The notes beneath the pieces were generated by a model. The model was not told where the DNA came from. It saw only the letters and a list, made by a program, of their open reading frames with translations, and ran no database searches. From assembly GCF_002153745.1 (NCBI RefSeq), contig NZ_JOPL01000017.1, positions 30,257 to 94,256 on the forward strand: a DNA stretch of 64,000 nt. The letters run 5' to 3'. Below are positions 1-9,119 of the stretch, one piece after another; position 1 is the first letter of the stretch; the number at the start of each line of letters is the position of its first letter. The position numbers were made by a program, and so were the translations under genes. This DNA is from Acetobacter sp. DsW_063. Lineage in GTDB: Bacteria > Pseudomonadota > Alphaproteobacteria > Acetobacterales > Acetobacteraceae.

Positions 1-252
1 GCCATCGTCAATATGATCGCTCGACTGGGGCATACGCTCGGCGTGACGACGGTGGCGGAGGGCGTCGAGACACAGCAACATCTGCAACAAGTCCGCGATG
101 TGGGCTGCGTGGAAGTACAAGGATATTTTTTCGGACGTCCTGCGCCCGAAGAAGCAGATGCAAACGCCGTGGCGAATCTGAGTTGCGGCGCACTCGCGCT
201 GGAGCTGAGATTGCCAGATCAGATCGAAGGATCGGCCCTGAACATTCTCTAG
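1..252 (+). CDS. EAL-domain cyclic-di-GMP phosphodiesterase, 3' end only
   Basis: The gene enters from the left edge, so only the last 83 codons are visible. The peptide contains AEGVETQQHLQ and the late EAL signature QGYFFGRPAP, which matches the final beta-alpha unit of EAL domains that hydrolyse cyclic-di-GMP. The catalytic EXL motif and any sensory or GGDEF domain lie outside the window, so activity cannot be judged. The tail after the EAL core is about 30 residues with no recognisable motif. The gene converges on metA, 59 bases away. A short inverted repeat (CGTATC...GATACG) lies in the gap and could stop transcription from either side. Confidence 0.85.
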   Translation, partial: AIVNMIARLGHTLGVTTVAEGVETQQHLQQVRDVGCVEVQGYFFGRPAPEEADANAVANLSCGALALELRLPDQIEGSALNIL

Positions 253-311
253 CCTATGAATTGGCCCCGTATCCGCACAACACCGCGCGCAGATACGCCT
301 ACCTGATCGCC

Positions 312-1262
312 TCACGCACCCTCTGCCAGTTCCTGCGAGCGCTGTTCCCGTCCGACGGCGGACAAGTCGAATGGCGTCGTCTGGTAGATATGGTTTACCC
401 AGTTTGCCGCCAACAAGTGTGCATGGCTGCGCCAACTGTTCGACGGTTTGCGAGAAGGATCGTTGTTGGGGAAATAATTGCAAGGCAACGCCGTCTCCGG
501 GTCCACCTCCCTGTCCCGGAAATACTCAGCGGCAAGCGAGCGGGCGTCATACTCCAGATGGTTGAACATATGGAGCATACGGTGCGACCTGTTATCGAGC
601 ATGCACAGGCCCGTCTCCGCACTTTCGGCCAAAACCTCCAGACCGCTAGCGGACGGAATGTCCTCGCGCCGCACTTCGGTCCAGCGCGAAACCGGTATCG
701 CCGCTTCGTCAGAGAAACCCACGAGGTATGGAGACGCGGGCGCCAGAATAGCGTGGTCGAAGATTCCGAAAGCCTTTTCCGACAGCAGGTGCTTAGGCAT
801 TCCGTGAAAATGCCACGCCGCAGCTTGAGCCGCCCAGCAGATTGTGAGCGTGTGATGTACGTTCGTCTGCGTCCAGTCGAAAATCCGCCGTAACTCATCC
901 CAATATGTCACGGCCTCAAAAGGAAGGCGCTCCACTGGCGCTCCCGTCACGATGAAACCGTCGAAGCGTCCCTGCCGGACCGCGTCCCATGGGCGGTAGA
1001 ACGAGGTCATGTGATCGGACGCCGTGTGCCGCGACACGTGACCGGTCATGCTCACAAGACTCAACTCGACCTGAAGAGGCGTCGCGCCAATAAGCCGCGC
1101 AATCTGCGTCTCGGTGCTGATCTTGTTAGGCATGAGATTAAGCAGGCCAATGCGGAGCGGCCTGATATCCTGACGGATGGCGTCAGTCTCCCCCATGACC
1201 ATGACGCCCTCCGCCTCGAGAGTGGCGCGGGCCGGGAGATTATCGGGAATCTTTATGGGCAT
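312..1262 (-). CDS. metA: Homoserine O-acyltransferase (MetA family, predicted acetyl-CoA type)
   Basis: This enzyme activates homoserine by O-acylation, the committing step of methionine synthesis. At 316 residues it has full family length. The catalytic cysteine is Cys142 in [15 protein letters not shown], and the His/Glu partners are His235 and Glu237 in MFNHLEYD. Position 111 is Glu ([10 protein letters not shown]); in this family Glu111 is associated with acetyl-CoA use and Gly111 with succinyl-CoA, so an acetyltransferase is predicted. The ATG at 1262 starts [10 protein letters not shown], the usual family N-terminus, but only a weak Shine-Dalgarno is visible. A candidate SAM-sensing leader lies about 60 bases upstream. 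The gene converges with the EAL gene. Confidence 0.93.
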   Translation of the reverse strand: MPIKIPDNLPARATLEAEGVMVMGETDAIRQDIRPLRIGLLNLMPNKISTETQIARLIGATPLQVELSLVSMTGHVSRHTASDHMTSFYRPWDAVRQGRFDGFIVTGAPVERLPFEAVTYWDELRRIFDWTQTNVHHTLTICWAAQAAAWHFHGMPKHLLSEKAFGIFDHAILAPASPYLVGFSDEAAIPVSRWTEVRREDIPSASGLEVLAESAETGLCMLDNRSHRMLHMFNHLEYDARSLAAEYFRDREVDPETALPCNYFPNNDPSRKPSNSWRSHAHLLAANWVNHIYQTTPFDLSAVGREQRSQELAEGA

Positions 1263-1322
1263 CTTGTCCTGCGTCGTCCTGCTTTAATCTGGACTGACGC
1301 TGTGGCGGACTCCGTTTGATTG

Positions 1323-1429
1323 CCGGCGTGGCCACATCCCCCCTTTCGGAAGCGCCACCTTGCCCGGACGGCAGGTTGGCGTCGGGCGTCGGCCCAACTC
1401 TTGATGTGCCGCCAGTGATAGTGCGCCGG
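1323..1429 (-). promoter_or_regulatory. Candidate SAM-I-type riboswitch in the metA leader
   Basis: Read on the minus strand, the element is closed by a perfect 6-bp helix: CCGGCG at 1429-1424 pairs with CGCCGG at 1328-1323. Inside are CCAACCTGCC...GGCAAGGTGG, which resembles the conserved P3 arm (GCAACC...AAGGUGC) of SAM-I riboswitches, then TTCC-GAAA-GGGGGGATG, resembling the P4 arm. A TATCA and a GGGCC segment sit upstream where P1/P2 core elements are expected. The total span of 107 nt is normal for the class. Its position just ahead of metA supports methionine/SAM feedback control. I matched this by eye to remembered consensus; a covariance-model scan would decide it. Confidence 0.55.
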
Positions 1430-1744
1430 ATCGCGCAGTCAAGCCACACCGCTTGCGACCTCGGTTATTCATGCGTTCAGCGAATATCTGCAGTCTGGCC
1501 GAATCACAGCCTGCACCCGAAGCGTGGCCGTATTTGCTCAAGGGCCTCCTGTGCATCCGACTCAACAAGAGCATTTTGTGCCGTAGGTTCGCGTTACGTT
1601 CATCGGCAACCCCCGCCACGGCGAGCGCGCCCTAACGAGATCAGCCACCAGAAGAAAACCTCGTCTCGCAAGCGTTTTCATGAGCACTCTTCGGACAGTT
1701 TCTTCATACGACGCTCATCGGGATGAGAAACATCCAGCCGGCTG
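1430..1744. other. Intergenic, no gene seen (metA leader to radC 3' end)
   Basis: About 315 bases between the candidate metA riboswitch and the radC stop. Short reading frames exist on both strands but none has a plausible ribosome-binding site or recognisable product. The metA promoter must lie on the minus strand here. A CTCATC/GATGAG hairpin near 1714 sits just past the radC stop and may end that transcript, though no T-run follows it. Confidence 0.5.
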
Positions 1745-2566
1745 TTACAACAACCCGGCGTCAGAAAAACTGAACCAACGCCCATTCCCGACGATGATAT
1801 GGTCGCGCACCGTAAGACCAAGAGCCGCCGCCGCCGCCGTCACCTGTCGCGTCATGGCCACGTCATCCTGCGACGGCGTCGGATCGCCGCTCGGGTGATT
1901 GTGGACCAAAACGATGCACACCGTGCCTATCTCCAAGGCTCTTCTCACCACTTCCCTAGGATAGACCGGCGTGTGGTTGACGGTGCCTCGCGCCTGCGCC
2001 TCGTCCGCGATGAGGCGATCATCAGAGCCGAGGAACAGAACACGGAACTGCTCTACCGCTTCCCGCGCAAGGACTGCGGAAAGGTAGGCATGCAACCTCT
2101 CCCGATTCGACAGGACGTCAATGTCCTGTAACCCGGCGCGATGGAAGCGCAGCGCAGCGTCGCGCACGACACACAAGGCCGAAACCAAGTGCGAGCCGAC
2201 GCCCGCGACAGAACGCAACGCCTGCTCTGAGGCAGTCAGAACGGCGGAGAGAGACCCGAAGCGTGACACCAGCGTTCCAGCGAGCGCCTCGGGTCGTTCG
2301 TTCTTAGGCATTGCGAGAGAGATCAGTGCCGCAAGAACCGACACGTCGTCCAGTGATGGCGCCGCGCCATCAAGAAGCTGTCTCCAAGCTTCGACAGGAA
2401 GCGCAGATTCGCGGTAGCCGCCGCCCGGAGGTGCGACGCGCTGACTCCGCGACGAAGCCTCGGCATTTCCTGGATGACGCGCATGGGGAGAGTTACCGAT
2501 GGCGTCGTGATCGGCTTTTTGCGGGGCCATCCGCATGTCGGCAAACCCGCCGCCTGTCTTGGTCAT
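1745..2566 (-). CDS. radC: RadC/UPF0758 family JAMM-domain protein
   Basis: This 273-residue protein has a helix-hairpin-helix-like N-terminal part (RFGSLSAVL...VAGVGSHL, about 102-128) and a C-terminal JAB/JAMM metalloprotein domain. The JAMM zinc motif is intact: His222, His224, Ser232 and Asp235 in HNHPSGDPTPSQDD. The family was named for DNA repair, but that role is not firmly established and the biochemical activity is unknown. The first 45 residues are low-complexity and may not all be translated; an internal ATG at residue 11 is an alternative start. A GGAG lies 11 bases before the chosen ATG. It is divergent from the GT2 gene. Confidence 0.9.
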   Translation of the reverse strand: MTKTGGGFADMRMAPQKADHDAIGNSPHARHPGNAEASSRSQRVAPPGGGYRESALPVEAWRQLLDGAAPSLDDVSVLAALISLAMPKNERPEALAGTLVSRFGSLSAVLTASEQALRSVAGVGSHLVSALCVVRDAALRFHRAGLQDIDVLSNRERLHAYLSAVLAREAVEQFRVLFLGSDDRLIADEAQARGTVNHTPVYPREVVRRALEIGTVCIVLVHNHPSGDPTPSQDDVAMTRQVTAAAAALGLTVRDHIIVGNGRWFSFSDAGLL

Positions 2567-2777
2567 GCGGATGCTTACTCCTGTAACATATGGGCGCTAG
2601 TGCTCAGAAACTTCGGACGAAACGCGAGCGACCGGGCGCCGCGCCAAGCGCCCGCTGGATCGTGTGGTTTTATAGAAAATAGCCCGTTTTTAGAAAGCGT
2701 GACCAGCGGCTCGGCTCATGCAATCTTTCGACCCCATCCCGCGCGCGCCCTTCGCGCAACAAGCCAGGGGAGAGAGA

Positions 2778-3953
2778 ATGTCTGCGCCAAAAATCGACGT
2801 CCTAATGTCCGCCTACAACGCAGGACGCTTTATCAAAGCGACAATCGACAGCATTCTCGCGCAGAGTTTCAGGGATTTTCGCCTTATTGTCGTCGACGAC
2901 GGCTCAACGGACGATACGCCGGACATTCTTGAACGTCTCGCCGCGCAGGACGCGCGGATCGTCGTGCTCACGCAACCGAACGGCGGAATCGTCTCGGCTC
3001 TGAACGCCGGTCTCGCGCTGTGCGCCGCGCCCTATCTCGCGCGCCATGACGCGGACGATCTATCCGACCCGAACCGTTTTGCGGTGGAACTCGCCTATCT
3101 GGAAAGCAATCCCGAATGCGTCGCCGTGTCCGCACGCGCGCGCCATATCGACGCCAAGGATGTCCTGCTCGGTACAGTCTCGACAAGAAAAGATCCCGAC
3201 AAGGCGGATGCACGCGCCATTCCTGCGGTGGAACCTTATATCTTGCAACCTCTTCTGATGGCGCGTCTGGCGGCCATAAAGGCCGTCGGTGGTTACCGTC
3301 TCCTGCAGGTGGCGGAGGATTCTGATCTCTACTGGCGTCTTCGCGCCATTGGGCGCTTGCACAACCTGCAGGATTGCCTCGGCTCATACAGGATTCACGA
3401 CGACAGCATTTCGAGCGCCTCGATCGTTCGCGGGCGGCAGGCGGCGATATGGTCGCAACTTGCCGCGCTCTCGGCGCAACGGCGGTCGGAAAATAAACCT
3501 GACATCGGTTTCGACGAGGCGTTGCTGCACAGAATCAGCCGAGCTGTTTCGCTTCAGGACATGATGGCGCTGATCGCCGAACGGATATCGAGCGACGAAC
3601 GCCGATGGCTTAGTCTGGCTGCCTCGGCAAAGCTTCTCGAACTTTGCTACTATCGGCCTTTCGAGCCTGACGGGAGCGACATTACGTTTATCAGGCAGGC
3701 GCTTGCGACTGGACAGACTACCTGCGCGTCCGCCAATTGCGGAGCGTTCCAGGAGGCTCTTATGTCGGCCGCGATCCGTATGGCGTTCGCAGGTAGTCTC
3801 AACGATGCGCTCCGTCTGGCAGGTTGGAAAAAGGCATTAACGTTGCTTGCCCGGATCGCCTTCAGAATCGCAGTGCCCTCTTCCCTGAAAAAAAGAATCA
3901 AGGCCTTGTTCGGACGTCCCGTCGCGCGCCCGGTGGCAGGAGCCGCCAGATAA
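2778..3953 (+). CDS. Glycosyltransferase family 2
   Basis: The GT-A fold is clear: ISVxxxxYN-like start (VLMSAYNAGRFIKATIDS), VVDDGSTDD at 38-46, and the metal-binding DxD at 91-93 in ARHDADDLSDPNRF. The domain covers about residues 5-230. The remaining 160 residues are helical-looking with no recognised motif. Such enzymes transfer a sugar from a nucleotide donor to surface polysaccharide or lipid-linked acceptors; the substrate cannot be told. I chose the ATG at 2778 over an upstream in-frame start at 2718, because an AGGGGAGAG ribosome-binding site precedes it and the family N-terminus begins there. It stands alone, not in a polysaccharide cluster. Confidence 0.88.
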   Translation: MSAPKIDVLMSAYNAGRFIKATIDSILAQSFRDFRLIVVDDGSTDDTPDILERLAAQDARIVVLTQPNGGIVSALNAGLALCAAPYLARHDADDLSDPNRFAVELAYLESNPECVAVSARARHIDAKDVLLGTVSTRKDPDKADARAIPAVEPYILQPLLMARLAAIKAVGGYRLLQVAEDSDLYWRLRAIGRLHNLQDCLGSYRIHDDSISSASIVRGRQAAIWSQLAALSAQRRSENKPDIGFDEALLHRISRAVSLQDMMALIAERISSDERRWLSLAASAKLLELCYYRPFEPDGSDITFIRQALATGQTTCASANCGAFQEALMSAAIRMAFAGSLNDALRLAGWKKALTLLARIAFRIAVPSSLKKRIKALFGRPVARPVAGAAR

Positions 3954-4279
3954 TCCTCGTGCGGAACCACCGCAGGAGAGGTCCGTCACTCGAAATATAT
4001 AGTTTATGAGTGAAGGATTATTATCGGCTTCGCAAATCGCGGTTCGAGAACAGCGGCAAAAAAAGAAACCTTGTTTTCAGAAGTGATCGATGAGTCCATA
4101 GCTGGAATCCCGATGACTCAATCCAAGGATTTCATGGCACTTTGTCCGCCTCTCAATCCCGTCCTTCTCCCACCGCAAACTCAGAAACACGAAGCCTCAC
4201 ACCGAAGCAGCTCGTCTCCAACGTCGAAGAACAGCTTACGCATGGCAGGAACAAGATTCACCGCTGCAATACCGCCCAA
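3954..4279. other. Intergenic between convergent genes, no gene seen
   Basis: This 326-base gap lies between the GT2 stop and the spoVR stop. A hairpin TGCGG...CCGCA sits 8 bases after the GT2 stop and could act as a terminator, but it lacks a T-run. The AT-rich stretch around 3990-4030 has a CACTC...GAGTG repeat. The reading frames here overlap spoVR and look random. Confidence 0.45.
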
Positions 4280-5836
4280 TCACCCGCCGATCGACGCATT
4301 CGCCTCGTGTGACGCCAGAACCTTGCCGCTCGGCGCGTCGATTTCGTCGAGGACGACCCTATAGCCCCATAGATTGGCCAACCCCCTCAACGTAAGCTTC
4401 ATATCACTTTCAGCCAGCAGCTGCCCGCTCTTGGTCCGATGTTCGAGGCGAAGGGTGCGGTCTCCAAGGATGTCGACATCCACGATTTCAAGCTCGGCAT
4501 AGAATGTGGATGGGTCGTATGACGCGGCGACAGTCCTCCGTATGTCGCGATAGCCATGTTCGTCATGAATGGCGTCGACCAGCAGATAAGGCTCCCGAGT
4601 ATCGTCCAGAAGGCGGAACATGCGGAATTCGCGCATAACGCGTGGCGACAGAAACTGCAGCACGAAGCTTTCGTCCCGATATTCCGCCCAGGCGTGCCGC
4701 AGCGTGCCCAACGGGTCGCCATTACCCGCGATGTCCGGGCTCCAGCGCCGGTCCTCCTCGGTCGGATCGACGCAGACACGCGCGATGTCCTTCATCATAG
4801 CGAAGCCGAGCGCATACGGGTTGAAACTGGTCGATCCCTGTTCGTAGCCCGGTTGGGTAATCACGTTCGTAGTTGAATGAATCGCCTCCATGAACGCAGC
4901 GTCATCGATGCGGCCAAGCTCATGCAGACGGGTCATGATTCGGTCATGAACCCAGGTCGCACAGCCTTCGTTCATCAACTTGAGTTGCGGCTGCGGGTAG
5001 AAGTACTGCGAGATCAATCGCACGATACGGACGATTTCGCGCTCCCACGCCGCCAACTTCGGAGCATGTTTTTCAAGGAAATACAGGATGTTTTCTTCAG
5101 GAAGTCCAAACTTCCGACGCAGGGCGTCGCGCTCGTGCTCACGCGGCGGGGCGGCGCCTTCCGAAACAGGAAGGGTGCGCCAGAGATCGTTGTAAGACCG
5201 GTCCTCATGCGCGCGCCGTTCTCGGGCGCGGTCCTGCTCCGCCCTCAAGTCGATCCGCCTGGCGCCGCTGTGCCGATGCACGCCCTGATTCTGCAACGCG
5301 TGCGCGGCGTCAAGAATGCGCTCTACCGCCTCCTGCCCATGCGCTTCCTCGCAGCGCGCGATATACCCGCGTGCGAACTCCAGATAGTTCAGAATCTGCG
5401 ACGGATCCGTCCATTCCTGAAAAAGCCGGTTGTTTTTGAAGAAATGATTGTGGCCGAAGGCCGCGTGCGCGATGACCAGCGCCTGCATCGTCGCGCTGTT
5501 CTCCTCCATCAGATAGCTGATGCAGGGGTTGGAGTTGATCACCACCTCGTAAGCCAGTCCCATCAGGCCGCGCCGATAGGCATTTTCGTGGCTGACGAAG
5601 CGCTTCCCGTGCGACCAGTGCTGATAGGTCAGCGGCATGCCGCTGGTGGTGTAGACATCAAGCATCTGCTCGGACGTGATGACCTCGATCCGGTTGGGGA
5701 AGGCATCAAGGCCCAGTTCTTCCTCAGCGATTTCCTCGATGGCGTCATAGCAGTCGCGGATAACGCGGAAATTCCATTCCGCCCCCTGATACAGTAGCCC
5801 TTTGCCGCCCGTTGCTTTCTCCACTGCCCCATTCAT
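4280..5836 (-). CDS. spoVR: SpoVR family protein
   Basis: This is a 518-residue cytoplasmic protein of the SpoVR/YcgB family. Recognisable blocks are HWSHGKRF, YEVVINSNPCISYLMEEN, AFGHNHFFKNN and EGCATWVHD. In Bacillus the family affects spore cortex, but it is widespread in non-sporulating bacteria, where it travels with PrkA and YhbH in stress and stationary-phase operons; its biochemistry is unknown. The ATG overlaps the yhbH stop by four bases (ATGA), so the two are translationally coupled. It is the last gene of the prkA-yhbH-spoVR operon. Confidence 0.93.
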   Translation of the reverse strand: MNGAVEKATGGKGLLYQGAEWNFRVIRDCYDAIEEIAEEELGLDAFPNRIEVITSEQMLDVYTTSGMPLTYQHWSHGKRFVSHENAYRRGLMGLAYEVVINSNPCISYLMEENSATMQALVIAHAAFGHNHFFKNNRLFQEWTDPSQILNYLEFARGYIARCEEAHGQEAVERILDAAHALQNQGVHRHSGARRIDLRAEQDRARERRAHEDRSYNDLWRTLPVSEGAAPPREHERDALRRKFGLPEENILYFLEKHAPKLAAWEREIVRIVRLISQYFYPQPQLKLMNEGCATWVHDRIMTRLHELGRIDDAAFMEAIHSTTNVITQPGYEQGSTSFNPYALGFAMMKDIARVCVDPTEEDRRWSPDIAGNGDPLGTLRHAWAEYRDESFVLQFLSPRVMREFRMFRLLDDTREPYLLVDAIHDEHGYRDIRRTVAASYDPSTFYAELEIVDVDILGDRTLRLEHRTKSGQLLAESDMKLTLRGLANLWGYRVVLDEIDAPSGKVLASHEANASIGG

Positions 5837-7146
5837 GCGCCAGCCCCCTGCGTTGCAGGACGTCGTGCGAACAACTCCCTGAAGACCGGGAAAATCTCCT
5901 TGCGATCAGAAACCTGCCGGATCGCAAGATGCTCATTTCGCGCCGCGATCCCGCGATAGGTGCGCCACAAATCGGTGTCGCCCCTGATGATCGCCCCTGA
6001 CCCCATCACCTCGATGTAGGCGTAATACTGCACGAGCGGCAACACTCCACTTTCCAGAAGCTCAGCTGTCCTTGGCGTGTCGGAGGTGGAATTGTCGCCA
6101 TCGGACGCCTGAGCGACATAGATGTTCCAGTGCTGCGACGGATATCGCGCTTTCTGCACCCGCAGCAATTCTTCCAGCGCCGTCGAAACCACAGTGCCGC
6201 CGGTTCTGGGGTCGTTGAAGAACGTTTCCTCATCGACCTCTTCAGCTGTTTCCGCGTGGCGGATGAACACCACGTCCAGCGTCTTGTAACGCTTCTCGAG
6301 AAACACGTGCAGCAGCAGGAAGAACTGCTTCGCCAGATCCTTCATCCGTTCCGTCATAGAGCCCGAGACATCCATGACGCAGAACATCACGGCGCGCGTT
6401 GAAGGCTTTGGCGTTTGCGCAAAACGCCTGTAGCGCAAATCGACAGGGTCGACCCACGGGATGCGGTTCAGCCGCTGCCGCAGCACGCTTCGCCGTTCCC
6501 TCAGCGCCTCGAGTTCATCGACGTCGGCGGCTGAGAGCGGGCGGCTCTCCTCGAGGGCGGCGATACGCGCCTCGATTTCGATCAACTCCTCCGGTTTCGG
6601 ACGTCCGAGGCCAATACGACGCGCCATCGAGTAACGCATGGTGCGCCCGAGATCGAGTTGCGATGGGGAGCCATCGTTGCTCAGGCCCGCGCGGCTCGGC
6701 GCCGTTACCTCTGTCGTCGCAATCTCTCGTTTCACCAGATCAGGCAGTTCGAGGTCGCCGAAGAAAAGGTCCAAAAACTCGTCACGCGACAAGAGGAACC
6801 GGTAACTGTCTTCCCCCCCGCCTTCGTCGCTGGCGTTGCCGCTTCCCGAGCCCCCCTTGCCGGAGCCCCCCGGCGGCCTGCGAATCTTGTCTCCGCGGGA
6901 AAATTCGTGGTTGCCCGACAGGACGATGTTGCGAGACCCCGACGTAAAAATACGATGAAAGCTGGGCTCATGCAGCGCGTCAGCTGGAATCGACACAGCG
7001 CTTCCCTGCCCGGCCTCCCTGATTTTACCATTCGCCACTGCGTCGCGAACGGCGCGTTGCACCGCATCGCGCGCCCTTGTCAGAGCACGTCTTCTATTTT
7101 CCAGATGTTTACCGTGCGGGTTCGAGCGTCTGTCGATGATTTCCAA
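5833..7146 (-). CDS. yhbH: YeaH/YhbH family (UPF0229/DUF444) protein
   Basis: The product belongs to the DUF444 family, partner of the PrkA kinase in many bacteria. It has a VWA-like C-terminal half with a MIDAS-type DVSGSM motif (VMDVSGSMTERMKD) and a TGGTVVSTAL segment. The family N-terminus EIIDRRSNPHGKHLENRRR begins right after a TTG at 7146. A GGAAGG lies nine bases upstream of that TTG, so I prefer it (437 aa) to an in-frame ATG at 7203, which would overlap prkA by 31 bases. It is coupled to spoVR by an ATGA overlap. Its molecular role is unknown. Confidence 0.9.
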   Translation of the reverse strand: MEIIDRRSNPHGKHLENRRRALTRARDAVQRAVRDAVANGKIREAGQGSAVSIPADALHEPSFHRIFTSGSRNIVLSGNHEFSRGDKIRRPPGGSGKGGSGSGNASDEGGGEDSYRFLLSRDEFLDLFFGDLELPDLVKREIATTEVTAPSRAGLSNDGSPSQLDLGRTMRYSMARRIGLGRPKPEELIEIEARIAALEESRPLSAADVDELEALRERRSVLRQRLNRIPWVDPVDLRYRRFAQTPKPSTRAVMFCVMDVSGSMTERMKDLAKQFFLLLHVFLEKRYKTLDVVFIRHAETAEEVDEETFFNDPRTGGTVVSTALEELLRVQKARYPSQHWNIYVAQASDGDNSTSDTPRTAELLESGVLPLVQYYAYIEVMGSGAIIRGDTDLWRTYRGIAARNEHLAIRQVSDRKEIFPVFRELFARRPATQGAGA

Positions 7147-7172
7147 GGGGCATGACCTTCCGAAAGCGACAC

Positions 7173-9119
7173 TCAGGCGGACTGCTTCACGCGCATGTAC
7201 CATTCGACCAGACGTCGGACCTGCCGTTCCGTGTAACCGCGCGCCACCATACGCTCGACGAACTCGTCATGTTTTCGTTCGGTCTCCCCGTCTTTCTTCG
7301 ATCCAAAGCTGATGACAGGCAGAAGATCTTCCACCTGGCTGAACATGCGCTTCTCGATCACGTCGCGGATTTTTTCGTAAGAAGTCCACGACGGGTTCCT
7401 TCCCCCATTCGACGCTCGCGCCCGCAGCGAAAACTTCACGACCTCATTACGGAAATCCTTCGGGTTGGCGATCCCTGCAGGTTTTTCTATCTTCGTCAGC
7501 TCTGCATTAAGAAGATCACGATTGAGCATCTGTCCGGTGTCCGGGTCCTTGAAGTCCTGATCTTCTATCCATGCGTCAGCGTAGTCGAGATACCGGTCAA
7601 ACAGGTTCTGTCCGTAATCGTTGTAGCTTTCCAGGTAAGCCTTCTGGATTTCGTTGCCGAGAAACTCCGCGTAACGGCCAGCCAGTTCCGATTTGAGCGT
7701 CGCGAGATAATTCGCCTCCACCTCCGCCGGAAACTGCTCCCGTCTGACGGCGTGCTCCAGCACGTACATCAGATGCACCGGGTCGGCCGATATCTCGGTC
7801 GAGTCATGATTGAACGTTGCGGAGAGCACCTTGTAGGCGAAGCGCGTCGAAATGCCGTCCATGCCTTCGTCGACGCCAGCGGAATCCCGATACTCCTGCA
7901 TCGTGCGGGCCTTGGGATCTGTCTCGCGGATATTTTCTCCGTCATAGACGCGCATCTTCGCATATTGCGTGGAGTTTGGATGAGCTTTCAGGCGCGAGAG
8001 AACCGCAAACCGCGCGAGCATATCTAGCGTGTTCGGCGCGAGAGGAGACGCATTAAGCGCAGACGACGTGATCAGCTTCTCGTAAATCTTCGACTCTTCC
8101 GTCACTCGCAAGCAGTAGGGCACCTTGATGACGCAGACGCGGTCAAGAAACGCCTCGTTCGTGCGGTTGTTGCGGAAGGTCTGCCACTCGGCCTCGTTCG
8201 AGTGCGCAAGGATAACGCCTGTGAAGGGAATGGAGCCGATATTCTCTGTGCCGACATAATTCCCCTCCTGCGTCGCCGTCAGCAGAGGATGAAGCATCTT
8301 GATCGGCGCCTTGAACATCTCCACGAATTCGAGAACGCCTTGATTGGCCCGGTTGAGTCCCCCGGAGAAGCTGTAGGCGTCGGGGTCGTTCTGGCTGAAA
8401 TGCTCCAACTGCCGGATGTCGACTTTACCGACCAGCGCCGAGACGTCCTGATTGTTGTCGTCTCCCGGCTCGGTCTTGGCTATGCCAATCTGTTTCAGCT
8501 TGGACGGATGCAGCTTTACAACCGTGAAACGCGAAAGGTCGCCGTCGAATTCCTCAAGCCGTTTCAACGCCCAGGGACTGGCGATTCCCGTCAACACCCG
8601 CCGAGGAATGCCGTAATCCCGCTCAAGCGCCTCTCCCATCGAGAACGGGTCGAACAGACCCAGTGGACTCTCGAACACCGGACTGAGATGCCGACCGGCT
8701 TTCAGGATGTAGATGGGTTCGCGCTCCATCAGGGTCTTGACCCGTTCGCCCAAAGACGACTTGCCGCCCCCGACAGGTCCAAGCAGATAGAGAATCTGCT
8801 TCCGTTCCTCCAACCCCTGCGCTGCATGGCGGAAGAAGCCGACAATCTGCTCGATCGTCTCTTCCATGCCGTAAAAATCTTCGAAGGCCGGGTACACGCG
8901 AACCGTGCGATTCATAAAGATGCGGGACAGACGCACGTCGCGGGAGGTGTCGACCATCTCCGGTTCGCCGACCGCCTTGAGCATGCGCTCGGCGGCGCTG
9001 GCATAGCAGGAAGGATCGTCGCGGCAGAGTTCCAGATAATCTGAAAGGCTCATTTCAGTCTCGCGATGGCGGTCGCGCATCGCAGTGGCGAGAGAGAAAA
9101 CGTTCGACACAGAAGCCAT
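7173..9119 (-). CDS. prkA: PrkA family serine protein kinase (AAA+)
   Basis: This 648-residue protein has a PrkA AAA N-terminal domain with the Walker A loop LGPVGGGKSSLGER at about 110-123, and the C-terminal PrkA kinase-like domain. It corresponds to YeaG in Escherichia coli, a stress- and nitrogen-starvation-linked protein; AAA protease activity has also been reported for the Bacillus homologue. I use the ATG at 9119, with GGAG ten bases upstream, rather than a TTG one codon earlier. It heads the operon prkA-yhbH-spoVR. A long leader of nearly 590 bases precedes it and probably carries stress-responsive promoters that I could not identify. Confidence 0.94.
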   Translation of the reverse strand: MASVSNVFSLATAMRDRHRETEMSLSDYLELCRDDPSCYASAAERMLKAVGEPEMVDTSRDVRLSRIFMNRTVRVYPAFEDFYGMEETIEQIVGFFRHAAQGLEERKQILYLLGPVGGGKSSLGERVKTLMEREPIYILKAGRHLSPVFESPLGLFDPFSMGEALERDYGIPRRVLTGIASPWALKRLEEFDGDLSRFTVVKLHPSKLKQIGIAKTEPGDDNNQDVSALVGKVDIRQLEHFSQNDPDAYSFSGGLNRANQGVLEFVEMFKAPIKMLHPLLTATQEGNYVGTENIGSIPFTGVILAHSNEAEWQTFRNNRTNEAFLDRVCVIKVPYCLRVTEESKIYEKLITSSALNASPLAPNTLDMLARFAVLSRLKAHPNSTQYAKMRVYDGENIRETDPKARTMQEYRDSAGVDEGMDGISTRFAYKVLSATFNHDSTEISADPVHLMYVLEHAVRREQFPAEVEANYLATLKSELAGRYAEFLGNEIQKAYLESYNDYGQNLFDRYLDYADAWIEDQDFKDPDTGQMLNRDLLNAELTKIEKPAGIANPKDFRNEVVKFSLRARASNGGRNPSWTSYEKIRDVIEKRMFSQVEDLLPVISFGSKKDGETERKHDEFVERMVARGYTERQVRRLVEWYMRVKQSA

